64,000 nt of DNA from Mycocentrospora acerina (taxonomy: Eukaryota; Ascomycota; Dothideomycetes; Pleosporales): the NCBI GenBank assembly GCA_022701365.1, contig JAKUHH010000025.1:744001-808000 (forward strand). Direction: 5' to 3'. The position numbers and the translations under genes are program-made. A model generated the notes under the pieces. The model saw only the letters and a program-made list of their open reading frames with translations, searched no databases and had not been told where the DNA came from. Numbering within the stretch: the first letter of the stretch is position 1; every line of letters starts with the position of its first letter. Positions 11,561-21,678 of this stretch are shown piece by piece.

Positions 11561-12842
11561 CACTGTAGAATGCCCAGCCATTTTATCTACCCATTGGTCA
11601 ATGTCAGCATGGAGTTCTGGAGCCTAATGAGTTGGCGGTCCATGCCGTCGTCACGTCCCTCCATCAACGCAGTGACCCATTAGAGGACTATGCTGTGCAT
11701 TAAGCTTAGCAATGTACCAGCTCGATATGGTCATGTTACACGAGACCAACACATTGCATGATGGGCATATTACAGCAATGTTTTTTTATTAATGCTCACC
11801 AGAAGCTAGTGTACACTGGAAATGTACAACAATAAAATTACCCTCAAATGCATAAATCCTGCCGTGCAACCTGCATTGACGAACACTTAGTTGAGCTGGT
11901 GACTTTCCGCTGCTTTGATTATTGGAAATCTGACCCAACAAGTTCGCTAGACATTCCGGTCAATTCTCTTATGCTACAAAAGTATGACAGGCTTGGGATA
12001 GTCTTTCAACCAAGGTCCATTGGAATTGATGATTCTACTCGAGTGTCTTGTATTAGAGTAGTTAGGCATCTCGTAGAAGGTGAGCATGATATTCGCCCCA
12101 ACATTCCTGACATCTAAATCAGATCTTCAGTCGACACTTCTTGGTTTTATCTTCCGTACGTTTATACTATTCATACGTTGACATGAAAGCCGATTCCAAG
12201 CAGTCCGTACAGCGATGACTGGCGCCCTCAGCCCTTATCTACTCTTTTGCTTCCCTAAACTTGATCTTAATGATGCTTCAAGACGGCGCTGCTAATCCTG
12301 GATCCTAGGCCGCCTTCGTTAGGCAACAGCGTATCCAATCATGCTAGAACGCGTTACACGTTCTAGCGCCTAAAAGACTTTCTGTCATCTATTAGCCCCG
12401 CATTTTTATTGCTAGAGGTCATGCGGTCCTGCTGTCAGCGTCAGGTCTTTGCACAGCGTGTTCCTCACTTTTTGAATTCAACGAACCTTTTACCCGCCTA
12501 CTAAGTTTAACATCATTCAATAAGTAGGCCTAGATGCTTCACTTCCATGACTCAACAAGCGGATTTGTAATAGTTTGGCCTTGATCGATAGGACGAGGCG
12601 TAAGTGGTGAGTCCTCAGTTTACAATCACGAGGCGCCCTGGTGAGCATTCACTTCTACTGATCCTAAGTTTTACAATCGCGGTAACCCTAGAAGACAACC
12701 ATCTTTGCGCCTCATTCAAGCGAGCGCTGATATGACGTGTTGACAACTCAGACACTGGGTATCTCCACACTGCTGTCGTCAAGGCATCTGCTCTTTTTAA
12801 GAAGAGGGGCAACCCCTTAACATACCCCTACCACATCTTGAT
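11561..12842. other. intergenic region between ALG10 and the zinc-finger gene
   Basis: It holds the ALG10 3' end and the promoter of the next gene. A plus-strand frame of 89 codons (11848-12117) has no recognisable features. A short perfect inverted repeat lies at 12343-12367 (9-bp arms, 7-nt loop). Nothing else stands out. Confidence 0.5.
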
Positions 12843-14015
12843 ATGCCACCTCCTAGCAAAATCAGCTCATTCCAACGCGAAACCCACGATATATCGAAAT
12901 TCAGTTCTAAGAATGAAGATAATGACAATGAATTATCAACATCCATAAAGAGAAGAAGAGACTCATCGATGGACGGAGACGCCGTCTCAGTAGATAACGA
13001 CGATCGATCGATCAAGTCTCTACGACTCAATAAAACTCTTGAGAAGCCTCAAAATCGAGAGGTTCTCAAAATTGCGGATCTTATTCGAGACTTATCCCCA
13101 GCCAAGACTCAACAGACTCAAGTTGGCGACCAAGTCATTATGTCTTGGATAGATGATAATGTTCTGACAGATAAGCAGAAGGATTTCTTACATCGATGGT
13201 ACGAAGATTTCGCATGCCATTCGTCCAAATCCCTTACTTCTTTCGAATATTTAAATTCATTAGCAACCCTCCTCCAAGCTCGGCCACAGTCCATATACGA
13301 GTACATTTCAAAAAAGTATGTAAATACCATGAACGAAGCCCTAGATACACAATATGCCACGCCCGCATCAACAGAGGACCAGCCAAATCACCAGTCTGCA
13401 GAAATATATTCCCTCGCAGCATCGAATGACCATCTCCCTCCTACAACCCTCACTCTAGTTAAGAAATTTATCTCTACCTGCCAACGCCGTCGTCCTTCAA
13501 CCGACGGTCGCCGTACCGTAAACTCAGGTCCCTTCCGCTGTACTTTCGGATGTGGATACCGTACAAAACGCGCCTTTGATTGGCGACGTCATGAGGAAAC
13601 ACATGAACCACAGGAATTATGGTTGTGTATACTTTGCTGCCCGGTTAAGGGTGATACAGAGACACCAAAAGATGCGCAAGCCCAGACCCAGTTTCTGGTC
13701 GGTCGCAAAGATAAGTTTCTAAGGCATGCAAAAGATGCTCATAAGAAGTGGATGCCGGAAGAATTGCTCGAGATGAGCAGGGTGGGGTACAAAGCGATAA
13801 CTCGGGGGAGGTGTGAAAGCTGTGGAGGGTACTGGGTAAACTGGGATGAGCGATGTAAGCATGTGTTAGGACATTTTGAGGATGATATGGAGAGGAGCGT
13901 TAAGAAAGAGGAAGAATGTGGGAACGTTGAAAAGAGCGATTTGTTGGAGGGTGCGTCGAGTGAAGCTGGTGATCAAAGTGATCGAGATGGCAATTCTAGA
14001 GACCAACTAGACTGA
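12843..14015 (+). CDS. C2H2 zinc-finger protein, putative transcription factor
   Basis: A single exon of 390 aa. Three zinc-binding units are visible: C233-X3-C237...H250-X3-H254, C262-X2-C265...H295-X4-H300 (with a long inter-ligand loop) and C324-X2-C327...H340-X3-H344. The N-terminus is acidic and basic by turns, with a KRRR patch near residue 37 that could be a nuclear signal. Residues about 98-160 look helical (KQKDFLHRWYEDF...LATLLQARPQSIYEYISKKY in two pieces) and weakly recall a degenerate homeodomain, but I would not claim it. The C-terminus is Glu/Asp/Ser-rich. A nuclear DNA-binding role is inferred from the fingers; the target genes are unknown. The AT-rich codon usage differs from the GC-rich neighbours. 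Confidence 0.8.
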   Translation: MPPPSKISSFQRETHDISKFSSKNEDNDNELSTSIKRRRDSSMDGDAVSVDNDDRSIKSLRLNKTLEKPQNREVLKIADLIRDLSPAKTQQTQVGDQVIMSWIDDNVLTDKQKDFLHRWYEDFACHSSKSLTSFEYLNSLATLLQARPQSIYEYISKKYVNTMNEALDTQYATPASTEDQPNHQSAEIYSLAASNDHLPPTTLTLVKKFISTCQRRRPSTDGRRTVNSGPFRCTFGCGYRTKRAFDWRRHEETHEPQELWLCILCCPVKGDTETPKDAQAQTQFLVGRKDKFLRHAKDAHKKWMPEELLEMSRVGYKAITRGRCESCGGYWVNWDERCKHVLGHFEDDMERSVKKEEECGNVEKSDLLEGASSEAGDQSDRDGNSRDQLD

Positions 14016-14950
14016 AAGAGACCAACCCCGAACATCAAAAAAATACTGGCATCCTTCAGACTCGAAAAAATAACCTGGAAAAGCAACATAGCTTGGGCTA
14101 TATATGCGTCTTCAGGTACTCTCTAAACTCTTGATTGGACAAGGTTTGATCAGGGTGCCTTACGACCTGAGCTAAATGCTCAAATGTTGTTCAATGAATT
14201 GTGTTTGCGTAAAGAGATATTTTGAAAAGAGGTGGATGAATCATCACTCGTAATTTGTCAAATGCAGGAAAGTTATTTTCACTTCAACATTTCGGTGAAA
14301 GGTCAAGGTGCTTGATTGTTGGACCGTTGACTTGGATACAAGATTAATTGTGGAATTTCAACAGCTTCACATGGATTTCTTCATATCCTGATTTTTCACT
14401 TTCACCTTGACTTCTGTAGTTGTCATGGCACAGTACCGTTTGCCTAGCAACCTGGCGACCTAGCAACAAAGAGAAGACACAATGACTAGTTGTTCATATG
14501 TTTCCTTTCTTCCGTCTTTCTCTTCCTTCTCTTCACATCGCATCTCCTTGTTGCATCAACCCACTCTGTGCACCCACTCTGTTCATCCACTCTGTTCACC
14601 CGCACAACCCTTTCCCGAACAAGCCACTGTCGGGACCACAAGAGTAGATCAGCGTTTCCGTCGGCGCGAAGACCTGCTTCTGTGGTTTTTGGTGCCTTCG
14701 CGTGATTGACCATCTCATCTATTTCCTTCCGTGGGGTTGGCTCAGTGAAGTGAGTAGAGTACAGCATAACGTATTCATAGAACGTCCACAGAAGAAGAGT
14801 ACATTGGAAGAAGAGGGCGCTCAACGATCCAACACGTCAAACTCATTGATCGAGTGAGCGTACCTACTCATCTACTCGAGTACTCATAGCAAAGCGAGCA
14901 AGTATCCTACACCTCCAACCCTTTATCTACGATCAATCAACCTACCAACC
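14016..14950. other. intergenic region upstream of the CRIB-like gene
   Basis: About 0.9 kb without a supported gene. It includes three near-copies of a 13-bp Cys/Thr-like motif (ccactctgttca and variants) around 14568-14605 and a pyrimidine-rich leader before the ATG at 14951. The overlapping open frames on both strands at 14482-14824 look like chance. Confidence 0.45.
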
Positions 14951-15739
14951 ATGCCGCCATCCACCCCGAACAACGACTCAAGACACCTCCTCCCTCTAAA
15001 CTCTATCCTCTTCTCCTCCTCAACATCGCCATTTCCATCTCACCACCACCACTCTTCTCCTTCTCCATCCTCCCTCCAAACCCCCAACGACACACTCACC
15101 GCTCTACCCACTCTCTCCCACCCCTACCAACCCTCCAACCCCAAGGACTCCCCCCTCCCTTCCTCTCCCCCCTCCTCCCCAACCCGCTGGAACCGATTCC
15201 TCAGCAAAGTCAAGCTCAACCTCAAGCTCCCCTTCCGCAGCCGCAAATCCTCGTCGCCAAAGTCCAAAATGAAGAAGAAGAAGAGCAATAAGAAACGCCC
15301 ACTTAGCATCGGCGCACCAACAGGATTCCAGCACCTCGAGACTGGAGGAATGAGCGGACTGATGACCGCGCCGCAGCTCCAAGGCCCTCCTTTGTTCCCC
15401 GTTTCTCCCCTGTCCCCCTCTTCTCCCTACGCCGTTGCCAGTTCTTCATCTCAGCTCCGAAGCCACACCGAATCGCGGCGAGGTGAGCATGGAAGACACC
15501 TGGGCGTGCAAGCGACTCCGGGTGTGGGAGGTGCAAGGGCAAGGGTACGTGAGCAGTCTGACGTTGTTTCTTCGACGGGTTACTCTTCTGGGCATGGGCA
15601 GGAGAGAGGTGGGAAGAGGGGAGTGGCTGGCGCGAGGAGAGACGAGGAGGGTACGGCTGTTGAAATGGGAGGGGACAGTGGACAGGAGAGTGAGTGGGAG
15701 GATGTAGATGAGACGAGGATTTTTGGACGGGTCCTGTGA
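14951..15739 (+). CDS. small CRIB-motif-like protein, putative Cdc42/Rho effector
   Basis: A single exon of 262 aa. It is mostly Ser/Pro/His-rich and low in complexity. The informative block is a strongly basic stretch at about 98-116 (KSKMKKKKSNKKR) followed at once by PLSIGAPTGFQHLETGG (117-133), which fits the core of the CRIB/PBD motif (I-S-x-P-x(2-4)-F-x-H-x2-[HT]-x-G). The usual second His is Glu here. The WNRFLSKVKLNLKLPF segment (80-95) is a possible amphipathic helix. Polybasic plus CRIB is the layout of yeast Gic1/Gic2 and of BORG proteins, which bind PIP2 and Cdc42-GTP at polarity sites, so a polarity role is inferred. The C-terminus has an acidic SEWEDVDETRIFG motif. Confidence 0.7.
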   Translation: MPPSTPNNDSRHLLPLNSILFSSSTSPFPSHHHHSSPSPSSLQTPNDTLTALPTLSHPYQPSNPKDSPLPSSPPSSPTRWNRFLSKVKLNLKLPFRSRKSSSPKSKMKKKKSNKKRPLSIGAPTGFQHLETGGMSGLMTAPQLQGPPLFPVSPLSPSSPYAVASSSSQLRSHTESRRGEHGRHLGVQATPGVGGARARVREQSDVVSSTGYSSGHGQERGGKRGVAGARRDEEGTAVEMGGDSGQESEWEDVDETRIFGRVL

Positions 15740-16298
15740 GGGATTGTGAAGATGTGGGATGGATGAAGGTAAAGTGGGGGAGTGGATTGTTTCGAGTGCG
15801 TTGGATAGTAGGATTGGGGCGTGTGTGTGGGGGCTGAATTCTTAGTGATACGTTGTATGCGTATTTGCGTTGCCACTTGGGAGATGTCTAGGTTGTAAGA
15901 TGTAGTGTCGTGGTATTGAGGTTCGATTCATCGTCATTGTGGACGTCAGTTTTTTTGATGGTAGGTAGATGCCGTGCATTTAGATGAGCGCAAGGATCGA
16001 CTGTGAGAGTTTCTTTACTTCATGCTTGCACTTTAGCAAGATCTCAAGATACAACAGATCGCTGTAACATAGCGAAGTATTTGACTTTTAATAACAAACA
16101 ATCCTACGTGCTGCCGTCATTTGGAAGTGGAAGTGATGGATTTAACCCCCTGCCAGACTTTTTTGTTTGTCAAAAACAATCCGCATCATAGTTGCATAAA
16201 GCTTGGATAAGAAAACGCCCTACGCCGCATTTGCCATGGGTATACCAATATCACTCCAGACGCCCGCTGATTCCGCGTACATGACAAGGCTTACTTTT
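15740..16298. other. intergenic region between convergent genes
   Basis: A 0.56-kb stretch between the CRIB-like gene and CHL4, which end facing each other. It holds both 3' untranslated regions. Nothing distinctive is seen. Confidence 0.5.
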
Positions 16299-17792
16299 TC
16301 AAACACCCGGAATACCATCTTTTGTACGCATTCTTCCATCTCGTACTACACCTACCGTCACCCCGGCTTCTCCTGTCATCCACCCTGGCATCTTCTCACC
16401 ATCCACGACACCTTCTTCGACAAGTTGTCTGATACCCGCGAAGACATGTGTGCCTTGGAATGTTATGCGCACGTTCGGTATCCATCCCTCCTCGTCTTGC
16501 ATTTCCTCGAGGTCTTCGGCTGTCCTGTCGAGTAGCGAAGGACGACCTCTGCGGGCGCGGCCTGTAGGGTGGACATTGGGATTATTTGTGTCGTTGTCGT
16601 TGTCATTCCGGGTTGAGGAAGGGAAGGAGTCGTCGATACGGATTTCCAGCCGCTCGAGGCCTTGGCCGTCGTCGGGTTGTGCAGAGGTGCCAAAGCGGCC
16701 TTGGGCTACTGCTTTCCTCCTTTTCGCCTCTGGAGTCTGTGTCGTGTCCAACGTCCGTTTTGGCCGCCCTGGCCCGAGTTTTGCTTCGCTGTTTAATCCT
16801 TTCTTGTCTTGTGCTTCATTTCGCTGCGCAGTAACGAAATCGAGGGCGTTTTGACTAAAGTTGTGGTCTTGGAAGATGCTCCATCCACCGGCTGCTGCAT
16901 TACTTTTCCCGGGCCCACGGTAGGTGAGGAGTGCATCGAGCGATTTTGTGGTGAAGTTGGTGTTTGTGAGTTGGTAGCGCGCGGACGGTCGCGAGAACGC
17001 CTTGGGTATTGCTTGCTGCACTATGTCTCTCAGGTGTCTCCCGTCGTCTCCAACGACTTGTCCTGTAAGTGTGGCCAGTGACGAGTACACAAAAGGCGAG
17101 CCATTTGGCCATATAAAGAAGACTGCTTTTGCACTGTCCGTACTGTTGGAGTCTACGGCTAAAGATCCCTCATTGCTGTAGGGCGAGTCGTGTATGTACA
17201 CACGTAGTATCGTCATTGGCGAGGTCTTGATTCTCGTGATCAGGTAGTGTGCCTTCATCAGCGGCGTCAGTTCTCTGGCGAGATTCGACATGAAAGTCTG
17301 CGCCTGGAATCGCGGGAGATGGTCGGAGTCGTTTGTGACCTCCATGTCTGTAGCCGCCAACCGTGGATTGGATATCTTGGTAAGGCGTTTCGCGGTCCAG
17401 CGCAGCGCATTTGGGTGGTCGAGCAGATACTGGATCTCTGCCGTCGCAAGCTGGTACATGGATATGCCTGTGCGCCAGTCGCCCTCGAGTATGCGGTCGA
17501 GCACCTCCCTCCTGCCCCCCTTGCGCGCTGCCAGCTGTTTGTATATCTCCTGCAGCTCCTCGATGCTTTGGGCTGGCTCAAAGAGCTCTTCGTCGTTCTC
17601 TTCTTCATCCTCGTTCCTATCGCCTAGCAGAAAAGGCTTGCAGAAGTCGCGGTTCTTCTTGCTGAACCATTGCTGTGCGAGTGATATGAGCGATTGACGG
17701 GAGAGCTTGGCAAATGTGCGCTGGACGTCACGATGGGTGACGGGCAGTCGATGCGAATGGGGGACGTTCTTGTAGTCTGGGACAGTGGCCAT
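16299..17792 (-). CDS. CHL4: inner kinetochore protein Chl4 / CENP-N
   Basis: A single exon of 497 aa, in the size range of fungal Chl4/Mis15. The N-terminal half shows the CENP-N features: LPVTHRDVQRTFAKLSRQSLISLAQQWF, given here in part as a helix pair, then EGDWRTGISMYQLATAEIQYLLDHP and NALRWTAKRLTKI. The C-terminal half carries VRITFQGTHVFAGIRQLVEEG, the conserved C-terminal strand-helix of the family, after a low-complexity Asn/Asp linker. Known role: with Iml3/CENP-L it forms part of the Ctf19/CCAN complex that links the CENP-A nucleosome to the outer kinetochore. The ATG at 17792 opens MATVPDYKNVPHSHRLP, as is typical. It is divergent from the bZIP gene. Confidence 0.92.
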   Translation of the reverse strand: MATVPDYKNVPHSHRLPVTHRDVQRTFAKLSRQSLISLAQQWFSKKNRDFCKPFLLGDRNEDEEENDEELFEPAQSIEELQEIYKQLAARKGGRREVLDRILEGDWRTGISMYQLATAEIQYLLDHPNALRWTAKRLTKISNPRLAATDMEVTNDSDHLPRFQAQTFMSNLARELTPLMKAHYLITRIKTSPMTILRVYIHDSPYSNEGSLAVDSNSTDSAKAVFFIWPNGSPFVYSSLATLTGQVVGDDGRHLRDIVQQAIPKAFSRPSARYQLTNTNFTTKSLDALLTYRGPGKSNAAAGGWSIFQDHNFSQNALDFVTAQRNEAQDKKGLNSEAKLGPGRPKRTLDTTQTPEAKRRKAVAQGRFGTSAQPDDGQGLERLEIRIDDSFPSSTRNDNDNDTNNPNVHPTGRARRGRPSLLDRTAEDLEEMQDEEGWIPNVRITFQGTHVFAGIRQLVEEGVVDGEKMPGWMTGEAGVTVGVVRDGRMRTKDGIPGV

Positions 17793-18774
17793 TGCGTGCG
17801 GGGCGCCGTCGTCTTGTCCAGCATTTGTTTATGCTGCTTATCGATTCCATCACGGTCGCGTTGGAGGGGACGCGTGCAGTGTCACGTGACGCGCTCAGCT
17901 CTGTGCGACGCACGGCCAGACGGGAGTGGGCGCAGGGCTCCTCATGCGTGCCATTGCCCACGCTGCCACCCTCACGCCGCGCAGGCCGTGTTGTCTTACG
18001 CCAGGCCAGGCCAGGCCACAGTCTCACGTGCAGCGCCCTTTGCGAGACATGGAATTGCCGCCCGACAATGCCTCCAGGCATTCCGTCTGACGGGGTTTTC
18101 TCGGAACGGGGTCGCGGCATGTCATTGGTGTGGTTAGACTGCCCTTATCGCCGGCGCGTCACCGGCGTCTTCTCGATTACAAACACAGCTGTAGGCTACA
18201 AGACCAAGCAGACACTTGCCTGTTGGGCAGAGGGCGCCTCAGACTGTATCGAATAAACCGTCCACGCGACAAGCGCACGACAGAGCGCAGCCAGCCGTAC
18301 CCTCGATCACGTTCTCGAATCAGGCAAGGAGAGGCGAGCAGGCCTTGGGCTTTGCGTGGGATGAGACTCGGCAAAACTGCTTATAATCGACGCTTGTCAT
18401 AGTCCCTTGCACCGACGGTCCGATACGCGGGGCTGGAATTCTCGCAAACCCTCAGATCTCTGACTGCGACCCAACGTCACCACTTTCCCCATCTACAACT
18501 GCACTCGCGCCCTGTTCACTGCAAACACGACTGGTTTGCGCAAAAGAGACGATCCAACATCCACCATCGACCAATTGTTTCACGGGCCCGACTATTTTTC
18601 ACGACATACGCAATTACTCATTCAACTTGACACGAGTGCGCCCGGAACCGCACTACGGTCTCCCAACGGGACCCGCAATATCCACGAAAAGGCAGCCCAC
18701 CGAGGGGCCCCAAACTCCCCAAGTCTCCAGACATCACTCCAACCTCACCGACTGAGACTTTCATCACCGCTGCT
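17793..18774. promoter_or_regulatory. divergent promoter region of CHL4 and the bZIP gene, with CACGTG palindromes
   Basis: This 982-bp region contains a 10-bp palindrome GTCACGTGAC at 17881-17890 (89 bp before the CHL4 start) and a second CACGTG at 18025-18030. The first matches the CDEI/Cbf1 consensus RTCACRTG on both strands. Triple ccaggccagg-type direct repeats occur at about 18001-18017. No gene is supported inside it. Confidence 0.5.
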
Positions 18775-20062
18775 ATGTCGGCGTACAAGGGCCATCGCGG
18801 ACCCAATGTGTCCCAGTACATTGCCAACCTGAACACACTTTCACCGCCACAGCAGGATTTGCTTTCCGAACCGCCGACAGTCCCGGAGGACTTCTCAGCC
18901 TTTCTTAACACCGATTTTTTTGACGTCAACGGTGGTAATAACGTGGACTTGCAATCGCCCATCGATTTCAATGTCGATTTCGACGCCCAGCAAGCAGGTC
19001 AGCCATCTGTGGCAAAGAAGCTGCGCACTTCCACGTCCAGCGCCAGTGCTGAGTCCAGCATTGATTTCAGTTTGACTGGTAAGTCTACAACACCTGCTCT
19101 CATTTTATTTTTACATTTTCTTCACTCTCTTCTCCCGTTTCCTTTTATCTTCTCTTCCGTTCTCTGTTTCTAGACCATGTCCGTCGAAATGGTGTTCATT
19201 CGGCTCGGTCACGCCGTCCAATAGGCGCTTTCCGACGCACCATGTCGACCCCACCATGCGCCTGCTGTGCAGCCATGACCCCCACCCGCATGTAATAGCC
19301 ACTCAAAGTGCGGGATGCATCCGCTGCCATGTGCCTTCGCTGCACATACCCTCGAAGCACGCAATTATCCACCAAATACCCGTCAACGACGGAGACAACC
19401 GCTGCCAGCATCACGACTCGAACCCCTCACCACAGCCTCACCACATTCTCATTATTATCATTATTGTTGCTATCATTATCGCGACGATGGCTGACTTTGA
19501 CCTGTTTGCAGGCGACTTTCAATTCACAGACTTTAATAACTTCGGCGCGGCTCCTATCCTCGACCCATCGTCGATGCAGGCTCTGCCCCAGCCCCAGTCA
19601 AACCCTTACTCCCTCCCACCAAACTTCTCTTCCACCTCGGCTCTCTCCCCAGACTTTGACCAGTTCTCCGCCAAAAAGCGCAAGCATGACGACCTCGTCC
19701 CATCCACCTCCCTAGCACTCGACGACTCGGCCCGTGGTGCCGCAGAAGAAGACAAACGCCGTCGTAACACAGCCGCCAGCGCGCGCTTCCGTGTCAAGAA
19801 GAAGCAGCGTGAGCAGGCCCTCGAGAAGTCAGCAAAGGAAATGGCCGACCGCGTCACCGCCATGGAGGCCCGCATCCAGCAGCTCGAGACGGAAAACACA
19901 TGGCTCAAGGGCCTCATCACCGAGAAGAACGGCGGAAAGAGCTCCACAAGCGAACTCCGCGCCCTAATAAGTAAGCGCGAGGAAACCGCCAGCGGCCGGA
20001 GTAACTCGAACCGCACCGATGGTGTCGGTACTGACGAGGCGCGCCTAAAGGCGGACGCCTAA
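18775..20062 (+). CDS. bZIP transcription factor of the CYS-3/MetR class
   Basis: Exons 18775-19078 and 19512-20062 (intron 433 bp, GTAAGT...TTTGCAG) give 284 aa. The basic region at about 181-201 (DKRRRNTAASARFRVKKKQR) carries the N-x2-A-A-x-x-[AC]-R core. It runs into a zipper with heptad residues L204, M211, M218, L225 and L232, then WLKGLITEKNGGK as in Neurospora CYS-3 and Aspergillus MetR. The N-terminal half is acidic and Phe/Asp-rich (DFDLFAGDFQF-like), as in activation domains. Known role of the class: activates sulfur-assimilation genes; the exact target here is inferred. The frame stays open into the intron 3' end, and an ATG at 19488 would give a 191-aa form starting MADFDLFAGDF. 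Confidence 0.87.
19079..19511 (+). other. unusually long (433 bp) intron of the bZIP gene with internal in-frame ATG
   Basis: The donor is GTAAGT and the acceptor TTTGCAG; splicing joins SLTG to DFQFTDF. The last 24 nt of the intron read MADFDLFA in the same frame as exon 2, so a transcript starting inside the intron could encode a shorter protein. A pyrimidine-rich tract lies at 19100-19172. Confidence 0.65.
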
Positions 20063-21079
20063 ATGTCGTTGCTGATTATTCGCTTCTCTTCAACACTTTA
20101 TCTATCCCCCTTCTCTTACTAGGCGGGGGTGGGTGCGATGTGTCTGCAATGATGGGGCAAGAGGAGAACATGCCGGATGTTTAGCCATCCCACTTGACAT
20201 GCATACATAGACCACACGTCACGTTGGGATACATCTCTCTACTACATGCTGCTGCTGCTGCTACTTCCGTGCTTGCACGTCTCAGGGACGCAATTCAAAG
20301 AAAGAAGGAAAAAAAAAAGGAGAACGAAACGAACCTAGTTATGAGGTAGATGAGGTAGATGAGGTAGATGAGGTAGAGTAGGCGCGGAGCGCAAAGGTCC
20401 ATGTTGATGTTTATACCAATTTTTTTTTATATACTACTATTCTTACCTTCCCCCCCCCCCCCAAAAAAAAAAATCAATGATGCCAATGAAATCTCAAACA
20501 AATAAAACAAACAAACAAATATACAAACACACAAAAAAACAAGACGTGCAACTATTGCTGTTGTTATCGCTATTGTCTACTACGCTTTTTTTTGCATGTG
20601 TGACCGTCAACAAGTTTCATCGCTTTTGCTTTTGTAAAGGGGGGGGAATCGTGCACTGTGATTGATTGGTGTTTGGGGGTTGTGGCTTTTTGTCAGGAGG
20701 GGATGGAATGAGATGGGATGGGATGGACAGGCTGGCTGGTTCGACCATCGTTTGACACAGCTCAGATGTGGGGTTGATATGGGAAACTGGAAGGTAGTGA
20801 TAGGTGCTGTTTTTTTCTCTCGAATGAGCCAGTGGTGGTAGATGACGCAGAGACATGCATTTTGTGGGATTTCCATCACGAATGAGCCTGGAATGCGTCA
20901 TCACTTCGCCTTCAAGGCATGTCAAGGGACTTGGAGGATCCAAACACCGCTGCTTATGCAAAAGTATACAGATTGACATATGCCTTGGTCTACGTTTGTC
21001 CTTGTCGCTGCTATCCAAAGACCACCACCATCTCGACTTGTCATCGCACACATTTCAATTCTCTATTCCCCTTCACCGT
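20063..21079. other. intergenic region with short repeats, between convergent bZIP and dynein light chain genes
   Basis: This 1-kb stretch contains four tandem copies of the 9-mer atgaggtag (20341-20376), a C13-A11 homopolymer junction (20450-20473) and other A/T-rich runs. It holds the two facing 3' regions and no supported gene. Confidence 0.6.
20341..20376. repeat. minisatellite, 4 x 9 bp (atgaggtag)
   Basis: Four exact head-to-tail copies lie in the bZIP 3' region, and a truncated fifth copy (agtagg) follows. Confidence 0.95.
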
Positions 21080-21678
21080 CTATATCGCGATCCAGGTAAT
21101 GGTGATGACAATATCCATGCCCTTCTTCTCCGCAGCCTCCCACTTGTAGCTGTATGTCCCGTCCTTCTCGTTGTTCCAGAAGGCGCCGACAGCGCTGTGC
21201 ATGCCGCGACGGCCGTGCTTCTCTGGTTCCGAGGGCGAGCCGAGATGCTGGATGACGGTGCTATTGACAATGTACTTGTGGGCTGGTTGGCTGGCCTCGC
21301 CTTCGCCAGTCGAGGTTTTAGAGATAAGAGACTTGAGGATAGTGTTCTGGGAGAGTCAGTATGTGGAGGACCGGGGGAGTGCAATGGTCGCGTGTGTTTG
21401 CATGCGGTAAAGGGCGGGACTTACGATGATGGCTGTGTTCCAGTCTGCGACTTTGGGGTGGTCGTACAGCTCTGCCGCACCGATGGCTTGTTCGCAGGCC
21501 TGTGGAAAGTGTTAGTGAATACATCTTATACCTCAGGCGGAGGCCGCGTACGCTGCTGGCGATTTGCTCAAGCTCTGTTGTGGAGAGCGGTGACTGTTGT
21601 GTTGTGGAGGTTGGTGCCTGTGTGGAATTAGTGATTGGATCGTGCAACATGTTGAGGGCGGTGATGTCGTACTGCCAT
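21080..21678 (-). CDS. dynein light chain, Tctex-1 type
   Basis: Exons 21673-21678, 21552-21617, 21425-21499 and 21080-21346 (introns 55, 52 and 78 bp) give 137 aa. The first exon would carry only ATGGCA, yielding MAAPTSTTQQSPLSTTELEQ. The alternative is to start at 21650 without that intron (MLHDPITN...), and the two differ only in about ten residues. The core ACEQAIG, DWNTAII, KYIVNSTVIQ, GAFWNNEKDGTYSYKWE and the C-terminal DIVITITWIAI match the Tctex-1/DYNLT fold from helix 1 to the last strand. Known role: dimeric light chain bound to the dynein intermediate chain. All junctions are phase 0. It is divergent from VTC1 over 398 bp. Confidence 0.9.

Noticed and set aside
11848..12117. 89-codon plus-strand frame after ALG10
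   Set aside because: No domain, signal or supporting splice sites.
19411..19480. B-box-like ggttcgag on the minus strand
   Set aside because: No acceptor or D-arm pairing around it, and it lies in the bZIP intron.
20341..20376. tgaggtag repeats resembling the let-7 microRNA 5' end
   Set aside because: let-7 is an animal microRNA. Here the motif is just a 9-bp minisatellite with no precursor hairpin.
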